Source: Bacteroidales bacterium KA00344
GTDB taxonomy: Bacteria; Bacteroidota; Bacteroidia; Bacteroidales; Bacteroidaceae
Length of the DNA stretch: 64,000 nt
Assembly (NCBI GenBank): GCA_001552765.1
Contig: KQ959474.1
Location: forward strand, 107,518-171,517
Direction: 5' to 3'
Position 1 is the first letter of the stretch; each line of letters begins with the position of its first letter. This document shows positions 41,904-51,483 of this stretch, piece by piece. The notes under the pieces were generated by a model, which searched no databases, had not been told where the DNA came from, and was given only the letters and a program-made list of their open reading frames with translations. A program made the translations under genes and the position numbers.

Positions 41904-42287
41904 TTTACAAACACTCCTGTATGCTTCGTGTATTCAACAACAAAACTGTTATGGCCCGAAATATGCGAAATTTACGAGTTTTTGTAGTGGCTTTATAATC
42001 AGTATGTTATGCAACACGCCCTATGCGCCCCCTATACAGCCCTTTGCGGTTAAGTATCGAATGGCGTTGCGGATGAGCCTTAACCGCAGAGCGAATGAAG
42101 CTCAACCGCACTGCCGTTAGGGTTTAGGCGCATGACGATTAGAGCTTTATCGTAGTATGGTATTATGCAACACAACATATCATTATCTTTTTCGGGTTGT
42201 GCGGATTGAGTTTTGGGGCAAAAACATAGCCCTTTTTGCGCTGGATGGTCTAAAAACAATTGTTAAAAAACGGTAATCTAATTTTAC
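41904..42287. repeat. 384-nt dispersed intergenic element, copy A
   Basis: Collinear with copy B at 51056-51439. Five anchor blocks fall at identical offsets in both: TTTACAAACACTCC (0), CGCCCCCTATA (122), TATCGAATGGC (151), CATAGCCCTTTT (321) and GGTAATCTA (368), and both end in TTTTAC. The centre carries alternating sense and antisense units (GCGGTTAAG 42046-42054, CTTAACCGC 42079-42087, a perfect 9-bp inverted repeat). No frame is open across it. Located between serB and the CAT-like gene. The rest of the gap (42288-42523) shows nothing further. Confidence 0.85.
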
Positions 42288-42523
42288 AGATCTATCAATG
42301 ATTGCAGAACGGAGATAGATAGCAAAGGCTTCGTTTCTCAGTATCGGTTAATAGTACAGGTTTGTTTTCTGCGTTGTATGTTCCGATTATTAACAGCTGG
42401 GAATGTACAGGTTTTATTGCCTTTTCAAAATTTGTAAGTCTTTTTTTGAACTTATTGTTAATGTTGGGAAACGAAGTGTAGCTTTTTGCTATCTTGGTAG
42501 ATACAAATTCGTTTGAAATTGTT

Positions 42524-42531
42524 ATATTTGC
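42524..42531 (+). promoter_or_regulatory. -7 box for CAT-like gene
   Basis: TATATTTG about 19 nt before the ATG at 42550. Confidence 0.5.
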
Positions 42532-42549
42532 AATAACAAAAGAATCACG

Positions 42550-43200
42550 ATGAAACATCCTATTGATTTATCCAAATGGGAACGCCGAGATAATTGGCGT
42601 TTCATGAAAGAGTTTGTCAACAGTTGGTATAGCATAACAACGGAAGTAGACTGCACGGAAGCGTTGGAAACCAGCAAGCGTGAGGGCACATCGTTCTTCA
42701 TCAAGTATTTGTATGCCATGCTCCGAGCCACAAACGAGGTACGGGAGTTTGGTTACAGGCCTGATGGGGAGGGCGTGTGCTGGTTTGACAGCATAGGAGC
42801 GACGGTCCCTGTGGCCGTCGAGGGTGGCACTTTCTACACGGTGCTGATTCCCTACATAGAAGATTATGAGATTTTTTACAGTAAGGTGAAAGAGATCATC
42901 ACCAACATTCCGGAGGATGGCGACCCATACGGAGTGAATCGTGATTTGATAGAGCGTGGTGAAACGGGGGTGGTAAACATTTCGGCTACGCCAAAATTGC
43001 ATTTCACCGGCATAACCTATACCTTCCATAAGCCCGGTTTGGGCAGCGATTGGCCGCTGATGAATGTGGGAAAAGCTGTCAGAAAAGAGGGTAGGTGGGT
43101 GATGCCCATTGGCCTCTACGTGGACCATTGTTTTGTTGATGGCGGCAATCTCGCGGAGTTTGCAGATAAGGTGCAGCGGTATTTGCAGGCCTTTTCATAA
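42550..43200 (+). CDS. Chloramphenicol acetyltransferase-like protein
   Basis: A 216-residue protein of the CatA family (trimeric CoA-dependent acyltransferases). Start MKHPIDLSKWERRDNWRFM and YAMLRATNEVREFGYR match the family. The catalytic block is VDHCFVDGGNLAEF (His 193, Asp 197), whereas true chloramphenicol enzymes have HHAVCDGFH. The first His of that pair is Asp 192, and other substrate residues also differ, so I do not predict drug resistance. Many Bacteroidota carry such chromosomal homologues of unknown substrate. Monocistronic. Confidence 0.8.
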   Translation: MKHPIDLSKWERRDNWRFMKEFVNSWYSITTEVDCTEALETSKREGTSFFIKYLYAMLRATNEVREFGYRPDGEGVCWFDSIGATVPVAVEGGTFYTVLIPYIEDYEIFYSKVKEIITNIPEDGDPYGVNRDLIERGETGVVNISATPKLHFTGITYTFHKPGLGSDWPLMNVGKAVRKEGRWVMPIGLYVDHCFVDGGNLAEFADKVQRYLQAFS

Positions 43201-43306
43201 CCATACAAAATGTCCCTCATCTCATGGAAAAGGAGAAACGATAACGCAGGAGGGTGTGGTGTGAAAGATTTTTTCTCAGCCTTTCTTTGATGGGTCGAAA
43301 GAAAAC

Positions 43307-43630
43307 TTAGGATTGGGGGCGTGGCTCTTTCCTATATCCACTGGCTGTGAAGATAGCAAGAAGTTCCCCTTTCTGGTTGGTAATCTTTACTTCGGCAAAA
43401 GGCATACGATGATGATTAACCAACTCGTGAGCCTCTGCTGTCAGTATATCTCCAAGCTGTGCGGGTTTTACGTATATAATGTTGGCCCCCGTGGTGAGGG
43501 TGTTAATGCTGTGCTTGTTGACGGCGGTGGCAAAAGCCAAATCTGCTAAGGTGAACAAGGCGCCGCCCTGACAGATTCCGAAGTCTTGTGTGTCGGCCAA
43601 TGTGGTTGTTATAATCTGTATCTGTGAGTT
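43307..43630 (-). pseudogene. Truncated hotdog-fold (PaaI-type) thioesterase
   Basis: The open part (97 codons from a TTG at 43600) has the C-terminal two thirds of a PaaI-like thioesterase: FGICQGGALFTLADLAFATAVN is the start of the conserved core, then KPAQLGDILTAEAHEL and FAEVKITNQKGELLAIFTASGYRK. The first 40-45 residues of the family are missing, a stop lies 13 codons upstream in frame, and the only start is TTG. It lies next to the broken phenylacetate-CoA ligase, so both appear to be decaying together. An alternative is a short functional protein from the TTG. Confidence 0.7.
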
Positions 43631-43849
43631 TTAAAGAGTCAGAGCTCCTTTTCGAGTGTTCCCTTCGTGTTTTGTATGAAGATGGATAATTGAGTTGTCA
43701 TAATTGTATTGTTTATGAGCTTTGAATATAGAGGTTATAACTTTGCTTCCCGATTGCTATAAATACCTTGTCGGGAAAAGGTCTGGGCTGACCGGAAAGA
43801 GAGTTGTGCAGAGGAGGCATCAATCTCTAACCTATGAGTATAACCGTGA

Positions 43850-44271
43850 TTATTTGTCATCGCAGAGGTAGGCACGCTTATCAACAACCCGTATAGCTTT
43901 CCCATCTGATGTGGGCAGTGTGCCAGACGGCAATAACTTGACGTGAGGAGTGAGCTGTGAGCAGTATTTCGTCGTGCAGGGCACGGGCGATGTTATACGT
44001 AAGCCGTTGTAAAACCGTATAATCGTCTGTGAGATCTTGTCCCAATTCAACCTCAACCGTCATGGCATCATTGCTTTCTTCAGTATGCAGCGTGATGAGA
44101 TAGTTGCTGCCCAACTCCTTAAACTGCATGAGAATTTGCTCAATCTGTATGGGATATATATTGATACCTTTCAATACAATCCTGACATTCCGAAAGAGTT
44201 GTAGGCCTTTACACCAAGCATGTATTCGATACGTTTGCGCTGTTCGTCGCTGTGGGGCTCTGCGCCAATAG
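43850..44271 (-). pseudogene. paaK: Remnant of phenylacetate-CoA ligase (paaK)
   Basis: Three pieces of a PaaK-type acyl-CoA ligase in different frames. Upstream: IGAEPHSDEQRKRIEYMLG and VKAYNSFGMSG, the middle of the enzyme. Then directly KGINIYPIQIEQILMQF to ARALHDEILLT, the C-terminal domain, in a second frame; more than 100 residues between FGMS and the KGxNIxP block are missing. The end (VKLLPSGTLPTSDGKAIRV) lies in a third frame after another shift. The N-terminal half is absent. Intact homologues activate arylacetates from aromatic amino acid breakdown beside indolepyruvate oxidoreductase genes. Clearly non-functional. Confidence 0.85.
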
Positions 44272-44377
44272 CAAGAATTGGCTTATATGACAAAAATGTG
44301 CATAATTTAGAGGCGTTTTCTTTTATGTGACAAAAAGCATAATTGATGGTGCAGGCTAAAAATAGTACTGTGAAAGG

Positions 44378-44410
44378 TTTGGTTTTAAGTTCTTTTGGTA
44401 TTACCTTTGC
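44378..44410 (+). promoter_or_regulatory. Promoter for gmd
   Basis: TTTG (44378-44381), 21 nt, TACCTTTG (44403-44410). It leaves a leader of about 100 nt before gmd. The 250-nt stretch between the paaK remnant and gmd holds no other feature I can support. Confidence 0.6.
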
Positions 44411-44520
44411 AGTGAAAGGGCAAGACGTTATATTCACAAAATGAAAAAGCATTACCTTATTATAATATAAGGTGAGCGCAGCCCGTTATAGTTACAGTAA
44501 ATAATAATATATATATAATA

Positions 44521-45618
44521 ATGGAAAAAAGACACGTAGGTCTGATCACCGGAGTGACAGGACAAGATGGTAGCTATTTGGCTGAGTTGTTGTTGGAAAA
44601 AGGCTATGAAGTGCATGGTGTGATCCGTCGCTCATCTGTAGATTATCGTGAGCGGATTGTTCATCTGGAAGGGAAACCGAAATTCCATCTCCATTACGCG
44701 GACTTAGGTGACTCCATGAGTATCGTTTCCTTGTTGCGTAAGATCAATCCGACGGAAATTTATAACCTTGCGGCACAAAGCCATGTGCAGGTTAGCTTTG
44801 ATGCTCCGGAATATACGGCGGATGTTGATGCTGTTGGCGTACTTCGAATCTTGGAGGCTGTACGGGCGTGTGGACTGACGAAGACCTGTCGTATTTACCA
44901 AGCATCTACCTCCGAATTGTATGGCAAAGTGGAGGAAGTACCCCAAAACGAAAATACGCCATTCCATCCTTACAGCCCTTATGCTGTGGCTAAACTGTAT
45001 GGCTTTTGGATTGTGAAAGAATATCGTGAGGCCTATGATATGTATGCCTGCAATGGGATTTTGTTTAATCATGAGAGTGAACGCCGTGGCGAGACTTTCG
45101 TGACACGTAAGATTACGTTGGCCGCTGCACGTATTGCTCAGGGCAAGCAGGACAAACTTTACTTGGGAAATTTGTCATCGCTTCGTGATTGGGGATATGC
45201 TAAAGATTACGTGGAATGTATGTGGTTGATGCTTCAACAGGACAAACCGGAAGACTTCGTGATTGCTACCGGTAAACAGCATAGTGTGCGAGAGTTCTGT
45301 TATCATGCTTTTAAACATGTGGGAATCGAATTGGAATTCCAGGGTGAAGGTATGAACGAGAAAGGCGTTGATAAGGCTACGGGTAAAGTTCTCGTAGAAG
45401 TGAGTCCGGATTTCTATCGTCCTACCGATGTGGTTAACCTTTGGGGAGACCCCACCAAGGCTAAGGCTACGTTAGGCTGGGATCCGTCTAAGACCAGTTT
45501 TGAGGAATTAGTGAAGATCATGGTGGACAACGACATGAAGAAAGTTGCTGCTGACGATGCTGCATCCAGAGTACGTGTTAATCTTGAGGAATATTTGGAG
45601 AAAGGCATTGTGAAGTAG
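44521..45618 (+). CDS. gmd: GDP-mannose 4,6-dehydratase
   Basis: A 365-residue short-chain dehydrogenase fold enzyme converting GDP-mannose to GDP-4-keto-6-deoxymannose. NAD(P) motif [21 protein letters not shown] (shown in part [10 protein letters not shown]), VHGVIRRSS, the catalytic YSPYAVAK (YxxxK), and [17 protein letters not shown]. First gene of a nucleotide-sugar run with fcl and a UDP-glucose dehydrogenase; gmd plus fcl make GDP-L-fucose for surface glycans and protein O-glycans in Bacteroidota. Confidence 0.96.
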   Translation: MEKRHVGLITGVTGQDGSYLAELLLEKGYEVHGVIRRSSVDYRERIVHLEGKPKFHLHYADLGDSMSIVSLLRKINPTEIYNLAAQSHVQVSFDAPEYTADVDAVGVLRILEAVRACGLTKTCRIYQASTSELYGKVEEVPQNENTPFHPYSPYAVAKLYGFWIVKEYREAYDMYACNGILFNHESERRGETFVTRKITLAAARIAQGKQDKLYLGNLSSLRDWGYAKDYVECMWLMLQQDKPEDFVIATGKQHSVREFCYHAFKHVGIELEFQGEGMNEKGVDKATGKVLVEVSPDFYRPTDVVNLWGDPTKAKATLGWDPSKTSFEELVKIMVDNDMKKVAADDAASRVRVNLEEYLEKGIVK

Positions 45619-45774
45619 CGTTTGCATAGAAGCTGTACATGTTTTTTTGTTGATAGTATGGCAGTTATAACGGACATTCTATCTGTTTGCGAACATTAGT
45701 GATATCTCTGATAGGACAATATTTGTGCCTGATATGCATTTTATGATATAATAGAAATAGGATCGAAAGACAAT

Positions 45775-46983
45775 ATGTTGGATAAGAAATCGAAAATATA
45801 TGTAGCCGGACATCATGGGCTTGTGGGGTCGGCCATTTGGAAGAATCTGGAAGCAAGGGGGTATCATAACCTTGTAGGCCGCAGTCATCGAGAATTGGAC
45901 CTAACTAATCAGGCTGCAGTGAAACAATTTTTCGACGAGGAACGTCCAGACGCGGTAGTATTAGCAGCAGCCTTTGTGGGGGGGATTATGGCAAATTCGC
46001 TCTACCGAGCCGACTTCATCATGCAAAACATGAAGATACAGTGCAATGTGATAGAGCAGGCCTATCTTCATGGTGTAGAAAAGCTACTGTTCTTAGGCTC
46101 TACTTGCATCTATCCTAAAAATGCACCGCAACCCATGAAAGAGGACGCACTACTGACGTCTCCATTGGAATATACCAATGAGGAGTACGCCATTGCTAAA
46201 ATTGCGGGGTTGAAAATGTGTGAAAGCTATAATCTGCAATATGGCACTAACTACATTGCCGTGATGCCAACCAACCTTTATGGTCCCAACGATAACTTCC
46301 ATTTGGAAAATTCCCATGTGTTGCCGGCTATGATGCGCAAGGTGTATCTGGCCAAACTCATACACGAGGGCAATTGGGATGCCATTCGTGTGGATATGAA
46401 CAAACGTCCGATTAATCCTCCGTCAAAGTTGGCGGAGCAGATCGGAGAGAGCAATGTAGATGGTCATAACGATAAGGAGCGCATATTGAAAGCCCTGGCA
46501 TTCTATGGTATTGAAGACAATCGGGTGACACTCTGGGGGGATGGAAGTCCGCTCCGTGAATTCCTTTGGAGTGAAGATATGGCCGATGCGTCTGTTCATG
46601 TGTTGCTCAATGTAGATTTCAAGGATATCATTGGCATCGAGAAATATTCCTCTGTATTCTATGGAGTGAGTATCGATGGCGTGGTGGATCGTAACAACTC
46701 GGAAGGGCGAGGAGGTGCCATACCCGGTCTGGGAGAGATCCGCAATTGTCATATAAACGTAGGGACCGGCAAGGAGCTCACGATTAAAGAGCTTGCGGCT
46801 TTGGTTGTCAAAACGGTTGGTTTTGATGGAGAGGTGGCATGGGATGCGTCGAAACCCAACGGAACGCCACGTAAATTGATAGATGTATCCAAGCTTCACA
46901 GTCTGGGATGGACGCACAAAGTGGAAATCGATGAGGGCGTTCGGAAACTGTATGACTGGTATAAAGAATCACTGAATCATTAA
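45775..46983 (+). CDS. fcl: GDP-L-fucose synthase
   Basis: A 402-residue epimerase-reductase that turns GDP-4-keto-6-deoxymannose into GDP-L-fucose. NADP motif GHHGLVGSAIW, LGSTCIYPKNAPQPMKE with the acid/base Cys region, YAIAKIAGLKMCE (YxxxK), PTNLYGPNDNFH and SPLREFLWSEDMADA. It is about 80 residues longer than the E. coli enzyme because of insertions near residues 200-235 and 280-310, typical of the long Bacteroidota type. 156 nt after gmd and in the same direction. Confidence 0.94.
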   Translation: MLDKKSKIYVAGHHGLVGSAIWKNLEARGYHNLVGRSHRELDLTNQAAVKQFFDEERPDAVVLAAAFVGGIMANSLYRADFIMQNMKIQCNVIEQAYLHGVEKLLFLGSTCIYPKNAPQPMKEDALLTSPLEYTNEEYAIAKIAGLKMCESYNLQYGTNYIAVMPTNLYGPNDNFHLENSHVLPAMMRKVYLAKLIHEGNWDAIRVDMNKRPINPPSKLAEQIGESNVDGHNDKERILKALAFYGIEDNRVTLWGDGSPLREFLWSEDMADASVHVLLNVDFKDIIGIEKYSSVFYGVSIDGVVDRNNSEGRGGAIPGLGEIRNCHINVGTGKELTIKELAALVVKTVGFDGEVAWDASKPNGTPRKLIDVSKLHSLGWTHKVEIDEGVRKLYDWYKESLNH

Positions 46984-47147
46984 AACTGAAGAAGAAAAGG
47001 GTAAGTCGGAGGATAAAACGCCGGTCTTCTCGGTTCCGTTTAACAACATTTTTCTGCAACGGATGAAGTAAGCCTCAACTCCCTTCACATCTAAAATTTT
47101 CTCACGGGAACAAACATTGGTCATTTATTTTTAAGCGAAATAGTTCT

Positions 47148-48401
47148 ATGTTAGATAAGAAATATAATATTGCAGTAGCTGGAACAGGCTATGTTGGTTT
47201 AAGTATCGCTACACTTTTAAGTCAGCATCAACACGTCATGGCAGTAGATGTTGTGCCTGAGAAGGTTGAGATGATCAATCGAAGAAAGTCACCAATACAG
47301 GACGAATATATTGAAAAGTATCTTGAGGAGAAGGAACTCGACCTGACCGCAACGCTTGACGGAGCTGTGGCCTATAAGGATGCTGACATCGTAGTGATTG
47401 CTACGCCAACCAACTATGACTCTACAAGGAACTACTTCGACACGAGCCATGTTGAGGAAGTTATAGAAATGGTGATGCAGGTCAATCCGAATGCGATTAT
47501 GGTTATCAAGTCTACAATTCCTGTGGGCTACACGGAAAGTGTAAGGGAGAAGTATAAATCTGAGAATATTATATTTGCTCCGGAGTTCCTTCGTGAGAGC
47601 AAGGCATTGTATGACAATCTCTATCCGAGCCGAATCATTGTGGGACGCCCGGAAGGAGATGACCGATTGGACAAGGCTGCTCGCTTGTTTGCCGAATTGT
47701 TGAAACAGGGAGCCATCAAGCAGGACATTGAAACCTTATACATGGGACTTACGGAGGCAGAAGCCGTGAAGCTTTTTGCCAACACTTATCTTGCTCTTCG
47801 CGTGAGCTATTTTAATGAACTTGACACCTACGCGGAGGTGAAAGGGCTCGACACACAAAGCATTATCAAGGGAGTAAGTCTTGACCCCCGTATCGGCGAT
47901 TTCTACAATAATCCATCGTTTGGCTATGGGGGGTATTGCTTACCAAAAGACACCAAGCAACTCTTGGCTAACTATGAGGATGTGCCCGAAAACCTTATTC
48001 AGGCCATTGTGGAAAGCAATCGCACTCGCAAAGATTTCATTGCAGACCAAGTATTGCATAAGGCCGGCTATTATGATTATTTTAATCGTGGAGACTTTGA
48101 TGCTAACAAAGAACGTCGATGCATTATAGGCGTCTATCGTCTGACGATGAAAAGCAACAGCGATAACTTCCGACAAAGCAGCATACAGGGCGTAATGAAG
48201 CGTATCAAGGCCAAAGGTGCCGAGGTCATTATCTATGAACCGACGCTTGAAGACGGCATGACGTTCTTTGGAAGCAGTGTCGTGAACGATCTCGATCAGT
48301 TTAAAAAACAGAGTCAGGCGATTATTGCCAACCGTTATGACAAGGTGCTTGACGACGTGAAAGCTAAGGTTTATACGCGCGATATTTTCCGATGCGATTA
48401 A
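47148..48401 (+). CDS. ugd: UDP-glucose 6-dehydrogenase
   Basis: A 417-residue nucleotide-sugar dehydrogenase. NAD motif [35 protein letters not shown] (shown in part [11 protein letters not shown]), [17 protein letters not shown] and the catalytic Cys in [14 protein letters not shown]. The length and the short C-terminal domain match type UDP-glucose dehydrogenase, making UDP-glucuronate for capsule or LPS; a UDP-ManNAc dehydrogenase is less likely. It follows fcl by 164 nt. Convergent with the TonB receptor gene; the 149-nt gap shows no clear terminator. Confidence 0.85.
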   Translation: MLDKKYNIAVAGTGYVGLSIATLLSQHQHVMAVDVVPEKVEMINRRKSPIQDEYIEKYLEEKELDLTATLDGAVAYKDADIVVIATPTNYDSTRNYFDTSHVEEVIEMVMQVNPNAIMVIKSTIPVGYTESVREKYKSENIIFAPEFLRESKALYDNLYPSRIIVGRPEGDDRLDKAARLFAELLKQGAIKQDIETLYMGLTEAEAVKLFANTYLALRVSYFNELDTYAEVKGLDTQSIIKGVSLDPRIGDFYNNPSFGYGGYCLPKDTKQLLANYEDVPENLIQAIVESNRTRKDFIADQVLHKAGYYDYFNRGDFDANKERRCIIGVYRLTMKSNSDNFRQSSIQGVMKRIKAKGAEVIIYEPTLEDGMTFFGSSVVNDLDQFKKQSQAIIANRYDKVLDDVKAKVYTRDIFRCD

Positions 48402-48550
48402 TCCTTGGAAGTATACGGAATAACCAAAAGCTACATAATATATTTGTAATCCATCATGTTGTCGGGTTATCTTTGTATGTAAACGATAATGATAGCCTTA
48501 TCAATATTGATGGAAGAACGTGATACATCTGTACCATCGTTTTTTCAATT

Positions 48551-50926
48551 TTATAGTTCAAATTGCACTTTAGCATTAAACAACCTTCCTGTCAGGAAGT
48601 TGGGCACGGCATATTGTTGGTTGGTAATGACGGTCACCCAATAATAGGAGTTCACGTTGTTTATACCAAATAGATTTAAGCAATCTACCCCCAACCATAT
48701 ATTGCGAAAGACACTCTTTCGTGTGCGGTCATGATTATCCAACAATCGGAAGCTCATCCCAATATCGGCACGCTTGTATGCGGGGGTACGGAACGTGTTT
48801 CGCTCCAGTTCTCTGTGGGGCGCAGAGAAGGGAAGTCCGTCTGCCAGAGTCATTTTCAAACTCATCTTCCAACGCGTTGTTCCCGGAAAATAGTCGGTAA
48901 AAAATAGGTTCATGGCATAGCGTTGGTCGGTGGGCATGGGGATGGACACACCGTTGAGTTTCATCTTGGTATCCATCACGGAGAATGTCAGCCACGAGTC
49001 GGTGCCGGGTACAAACTCGCCGAAAAGTTTCAGGTCGATTCCTGCCGCATGACCTGTTGCCATATTATGACCATAATACACCACCTTCACGTTGTTTACA
49101 GAGTAGGGGATAAGGTTGTTGAGCAGTTTATAGTAGGCTTCGGCCGTGAATTTAAAGGGACGATTCATCATCGTGAACCGATAGTCCATGCCCGTAATGA
49201 AGTGTATCGATTGCTGACTCCTTATCTTGTCGTTGAGTCGTGCATGTGTCGTGCCGTTTACGGTAGACGTGTCGCGCAGCTCTTTGAAGAAGGGGGCTTG
49301 ATAATAAAGACCGGCTGCCACTCTCAGGGTCATGTTTTGATTGAAGGGTGGAATGATGCCCAACGAAACACGGGGGGAGAGAATAGACTCTTTGTTGAAA
49401 TTCCAATGGGAAAACCTTAAGCCGTAACTCAATGTAAAGAGCGTGTGTTCCCCAGCCGAACGAAATCGCCAAACGTCCTGAATATAAGTCTCTATTCGGT
49501 TGGCGTTTAATTCGTTTTTGGCTCGTAATGAGTAAATGGTGTAGAGGTCTTTACCCGTGTGGGGAACACTGTATCCTGCAGAATCGCGCATCTCATATTC
49601 TGCAGATTGTTCCTCAATATGCTCCCTCTTATAGGTAAATCCTCCCTCAATGCGATGTTGTTTGGTGGTGTGTTTCACCATTAGTTTGATGCTTTCTACA
49701 TGAGCCTTGAGATAGTTTCGGGCGTGTTCAAAGTATGTTCCCACTCCGAGATTTTGCGAGGTTTCTGTCTGCGTGAGCCAATACTGCCCCTGAATGTCGT
49801 AGCGTTCAGACTCTGTTGTTTTATAAGCCGACCCCAAAATAGATACAGATGTAGAGTCTCCAAAATGTCTTGTGATGCCAAGCGAGCCGAAATAGGTGCG
49901 GAAAAGGTCTTTTTCCTTACCATCGAAGTACACTTTAAACGATTTGACATTCTCCAAAGTGCCAAACTTTGTCTCGCGATCTTGAGGCTCAAAGTTATAG
50001 TGGTTGTCGGAGGTGTTGCCAATAAAATCGATGGTCCAGCGTTTGTTGGGGGTGAAACTTAAGTAGGTTTGATAATCCAGAAAGCTGGGTTTGTACTCGC
50101 CGGTGGTTTCCAGTGAGTTTAAGAGATACTTTGTTGTCTTATATCTCAGTCCGTGCGACCACGCGAATTTCTTGTTCGAAAAGCCGAGAAAGGCACTCCC
50201 GCCGAGCAGTGAGACCGTGAGATTGGATTCAAACTTTTTGGGGCGCCGATAGGTAATATCGAGTGCAGACGACATCTTGTCGCCATATTTAGCTTCAAAA
50301 CCGCCTGTCGAAAATCCAATCTTATCTACCATGTCAGGATTGATGACAGACAGTCCTTCTTGCTGACCGCTACGCACGAGAAAGGGGCGGAACACCTCCA
50401 CATTGTTGATATATACCGAATTTTCATCAAAAGCACCTCCTCGAACATTATATTGTGAAGACAGTTCAGAGTGAGTAGACACACCGGCTTGGGTCTGGAT
50501 GAGTTCCTCTACGGCGTTTCCTGTGGTTGAAGGCAGAGACTTCAATTCCTCAGCAGATATATCCTGTGTCTGTCCTGACTGTATCTTCTGTCCCGTAACG
50601 TTCACTTCGTCTAACGCCCCTGCCGATTCGTAGAGCACTATCTGTAGCGTTTGGGTGCCTTTCGGCTTTTTCAGTATGCGTGTCTTGGTTTTATAGCCCA
50701 GCATGGAGAACTTCACGACAACGGAGTCGGCAGAGTGCAATGTCAATTTAAACTCTCCCTTGAGCGAGGTCACCGTAGCCTTGCCTTGTGCCAAACAAGA
50801 CACACTGGCCAACTCCACCGGGTTATTGTCTTCATCGATGACGCGCCCCTTGAGCGTAAAACTTTGGGCAGTGGCAGATATGGTGCAGGCAATGAGAATT
50901 GCCAGAAAGAGAATTCTCTGTTTCAT
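48551..50926 (-). CDS. TonB-dependent receptor with N-terminal carboxypeptidase-like domain
   Basis: A 791-residue outer-membrane receptor. Signal peptide (about 1-21, ISATAQ), then a CarboxypepD_reg-like beta domain (about 22-105, LKGRVIDEDNNPVELASVSC), a plug domain (VEELIQTQAGV, YNVRGGAFDENSVYINNVEVF) and a barrel ending AKVQFEL. No SusD gene is adjacent, so it is not a classical SusC pair; such orphans may import siderophores, cobalamin or other ligands. ATG 50926 is chosen for the signal peptide; an earlier start at 51028 would add 34 unrelated residues. The gene upstream side holds repeat copy B. Confidence 0.85.
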   Translation of the reverse strand: MKQRILFLAILIACTISATAQSFTLKGRVIDEDNNPVELASVSCLAQGKATVTSLKGEFKLTLHSADSVVVKFSMLGYKTKTRILKKPKGTQTLQIVLYESAGALDEVNVTGQKIQSGQTQDISAEELKSLPSTTGNAVEELIQTQAGVSTHSELSSQYNVRGGAFDENSVYINNVEVFRPFLVRSGQQEGLSVINPDMVDKIGFSTGGFEAKYGDKMSSALDITYRRPKKFESNLTVSLLGGSAFLGFSNKKFAWSHGLRYKTTKYLLNSLETTGEYKPSFLDYQTYLSFTPNKRWTIDFIGNTSDNHYNFEPQDRETKFGTLENVKSFKVYFDGKEKDLFRTYFGSLGITRHFGDSTSVSILGSAYKTTESERYDIQGQYWLTQTETSQNLGVGTYFEHARNYLKAHVESIKLMVKHTTKQHRIEGGFTYKREHIEEQSAEYEMRDSAGYSVPHTGKDLYTIYSLRAKNELNANRIETYIQDVWRFRSAGEHTLFTLSYGLRFSHWNFNKESILSPRVSLGIIPPFNQNMTLRVAAGLYYQAPFFKELRDTSTVNGTTHARLNDKIRSQQSIHFITGMDYRFTMMNRPFKFTAEAYYKLLNNLIPYSVNNVKVVYYGHNMATGHAAGIDLKLFGEFVPGTDSWLTFSVMDTKMKLNGVSIPMPTDQRYAMNLFFTDYFPGTTRWKMSLKMTLADGLPFSAPHRELERNTFRTPAYKRADIGMSFRLLDNHDRTRKSVFRNIWLGVDCLNLFGINNVNSYYWVTVITNQQYAVPNFLTGRLFNAKVQFEL

Positions 50927-51055
50927 ATTATAAAATAACGAAAGGGCTGTATGATTATTGTATTGGTGGAATGGTGATTGATGGAAGAATTCAATTTTAT
51001 TCTCAATCTTTATTATCGGATAAAGCATAGAGGTGTAGAATGTTGATGATTTTTC

Positions 51056-51439
51056 TTTACAAACACTCCATTATGCTTGGCGTATTCAAAAATCATTTTG
51101 GAATTTGTCTGAAAATCGCAAAAATCGAGCAATTTATAATTTACTGATAATCAGTGTGTTTTGAAACAATGCCACTTCGCCCCCTATATCGCCATTCGTG
51201 GTTAGGTATCGAATGGCATTGCGAAAGAGCCTCAATCGCAAGGCGGTTAGGCTCGTTTCGTGTGCCGGTTAAAGCTTAGTCATGTTGCGGTTAAGGCTCT
51301 TTCACGGTTGGGCTGAGTACAAAGCTTACAAATTGAGCGATATTTACATACTGCGAGTTGATAAAAAGAGCAAAAACATAGCCCTTTTCGCGCTGGATGG
51401 TAGAAAAACAGATGCCGAAAAATGGTAATCTATTTTTAC
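51056..51439. repeat. 384-nt dispersed intergenic element, copy B
   Basis: Same length as copy A (41904-42287), with the anchor blocks at the same offsets (0, 122, 151, 321 and 368), although the DNA between them is visibly diverged. The centre contains GGTTAGG, CCTCAATCGC, GGCGGTTAGGC and GCGGTTAAGGC. Located between the TonB receptor gene and the acetyltransferase-like gene. No gene is supported in 50927-51483. Confidence 0.85.
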
Positions 51440-51483
51440 GCTCATGGAGTTGTGATAGGGGTGGACTTGATCCGTTTTTCAGG

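Noticed and set aside
41551-42120. Plus-strand open frame of 189 codons overlapping the serB end and repeat copy A
   Set aside because: It overlaps serB in another frame and runs through the terminator and the noncoding repeat; the collinear copy B is not open in the same frame.
42550-43200. Chloramphenicol resistance
   Set aside because: The protein is of the CAT fold, but the catalytic block VDHCFVDGG differs from HHAVCDG in true resistance enzymes.
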